In this document: positions 63,634-64,000 of the stretch, in pieces
How positions within the stretch are numbered: the stretch's first letter is position 1
Layout: each line of letters begins with the position of its first letter
From: Mermis nigrescens
Taxonomy: Eukaryota > Nematoda > Enoplea > Mermithida > Mermithidae
Assembly: GCA_036768485.1 (NCBI GenBank)
Contig: JAVLUZ010000763.1
Span: 173,422-237,421 of the forward strand
Reading direction: 5' to 3'
Length of the DNA: 64,000 bases
Notes under the pieces: model-generated
What the model saw: only the letters and a program-made list of their open reading frames with translations
Told to the model about the DNA's origin: nothing
Databases searched by the model: none
Program-made: the position numbers and the translations under genes

Positions 63634-64000
63634 TTAAATTAAATGGAAGTTCACCCATGCGTTCTCAGCACGATACGAATTTTCAGACGCGAGCAAAGTG
63701 AGCGCGAGTTGTAAATAATAATTATAAGGCACATAACTCGTAAGCATAAACGTTTCAGGCGACCCATCATTTATAAAGCAAAACGACATAAAATCTAGTC
63801 GGCAAGGCGAGTCTTTTGTCCAACGACGCCACGCTTCTTTCCACAAACCAAGGGATCGAAGATGTGAGGCTAATTCACGCCATTTTTCGCTGATTACTTG
63901 CAAAGATTCATTGTACCCGTCGATATCGACTGGATTAACTGTCAGGTAGTTACCCGGCGTTGTGCTGATACAACCACGGCACGACTTAGAATTGATTAAT
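63634..64000 (-). CDS. 3' end of an edge gene, unrecognised
   Basis: A minus-strand frame is open from the window edge to a TAA at 63636-63634, at least 121 codons without a stop and with balanced composition. It holds a CRGC pair, then PVDIDGYNESLQVISEKWREL, a Trp/Arg-rich helix (LGLWKEAWRRWTKD), DSPCRLDFMSFCFINDGS, and a hydrophobic tail ending ENAWVNFHLI. The start lies outside the window, and an internal acceptor (for example after CTAAG near 63987) cannot be excluded. I do not recognise the family; it could be a host gene or an element-encoded protein. Confidence 0.5.
   Translation of the reverse strand, partial: LINSKSCRGCISTTPGNYLTVNPVDIDGYNESLQVISEKWRELASHLRSLGLWKEAWRRWTKDSPCRLDFMSFCFINDGSPETFMLTSYVPYNYYLQLALTLLASENSYRAENAWVNFHLI

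Overview
This is a metazoan-type nuclear window: AT-rich, split genes with GT-AG introns, non-LTR retrotransposon remains, abundant MITE-like repeats, large AAT/ATT and AT microsatellites. No rRNA, tRNA, CRISPR or prokaryotic operon was seen. I cannot name the species. An invertebrate is likely, but that is inference.

Genes. The only well supported gene is on the minus strand, 38625 to 19768. Seven exons are assigned from splice sites and matching phases: 38403-38625, 33760-34077, 33012-33336, 30626-30872, 29155-29424, 22372-22806 and 19768-20603. It encodes an unrecognised protein of more than 880 residues. It starts with a myristoylation-type N terminus (MGNKQS), then has a DSG-type phosphodegron-like motif, proline-rich stretches, a basic cluster and a C-terminal coiled coil. 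Two defects remain: a phase gap between 29155 and 22806 (an exon is missing from my model), and a one-base frame break near 20003-20005. The right edge (63634-64000, minus) holds the 3' end of a second unrecognised coding region. Two further ORFs (around 40139-40360 and 50028-50321) are ambiguous.

Mobile DNA dominates the rest. (1) A roughly 250-290 bp hAT-like MITE family occurs at least 14 times, several copies with perfect 8-bp target duplications, some nested inside one another. One sits three bases inside a donor splice site. (2) Three foldback-type palindromes have arms built of tandem minisatellites: 24868-28263 (in an intron), about 42752-44110, and 52797-53438. (3) A dispersed family of multi-kilobase elements is rich in the palindrome GTGTAAAGTTTACAC (about 7.8-12 kb, 13.5-19 kb, 41-42.4 kb, 57 kb, 60-62 kb). 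Its roughly 190-260 bp ends also form separate inverted-repeat elements, one with perfect 264-bp arms (5955-7245). (4) A 4.74-kb segment (42442-47183) is bounded by inverted ends and TA duplications. It carries one foldback and a decayed CR1/Jockey-like LINE.

Layout: 0-19 kb repeat mosaic; 19.6-38.7 kb the minus-strand gene with repeat-filled introns; 38.7-41 kb low-repeat upstream DNA; 41-49.7 kb nested elements; 49.7-62.5 kb sparse sequence with scattered repeats; 62.5-64 kb unique DNA and the edge gene.
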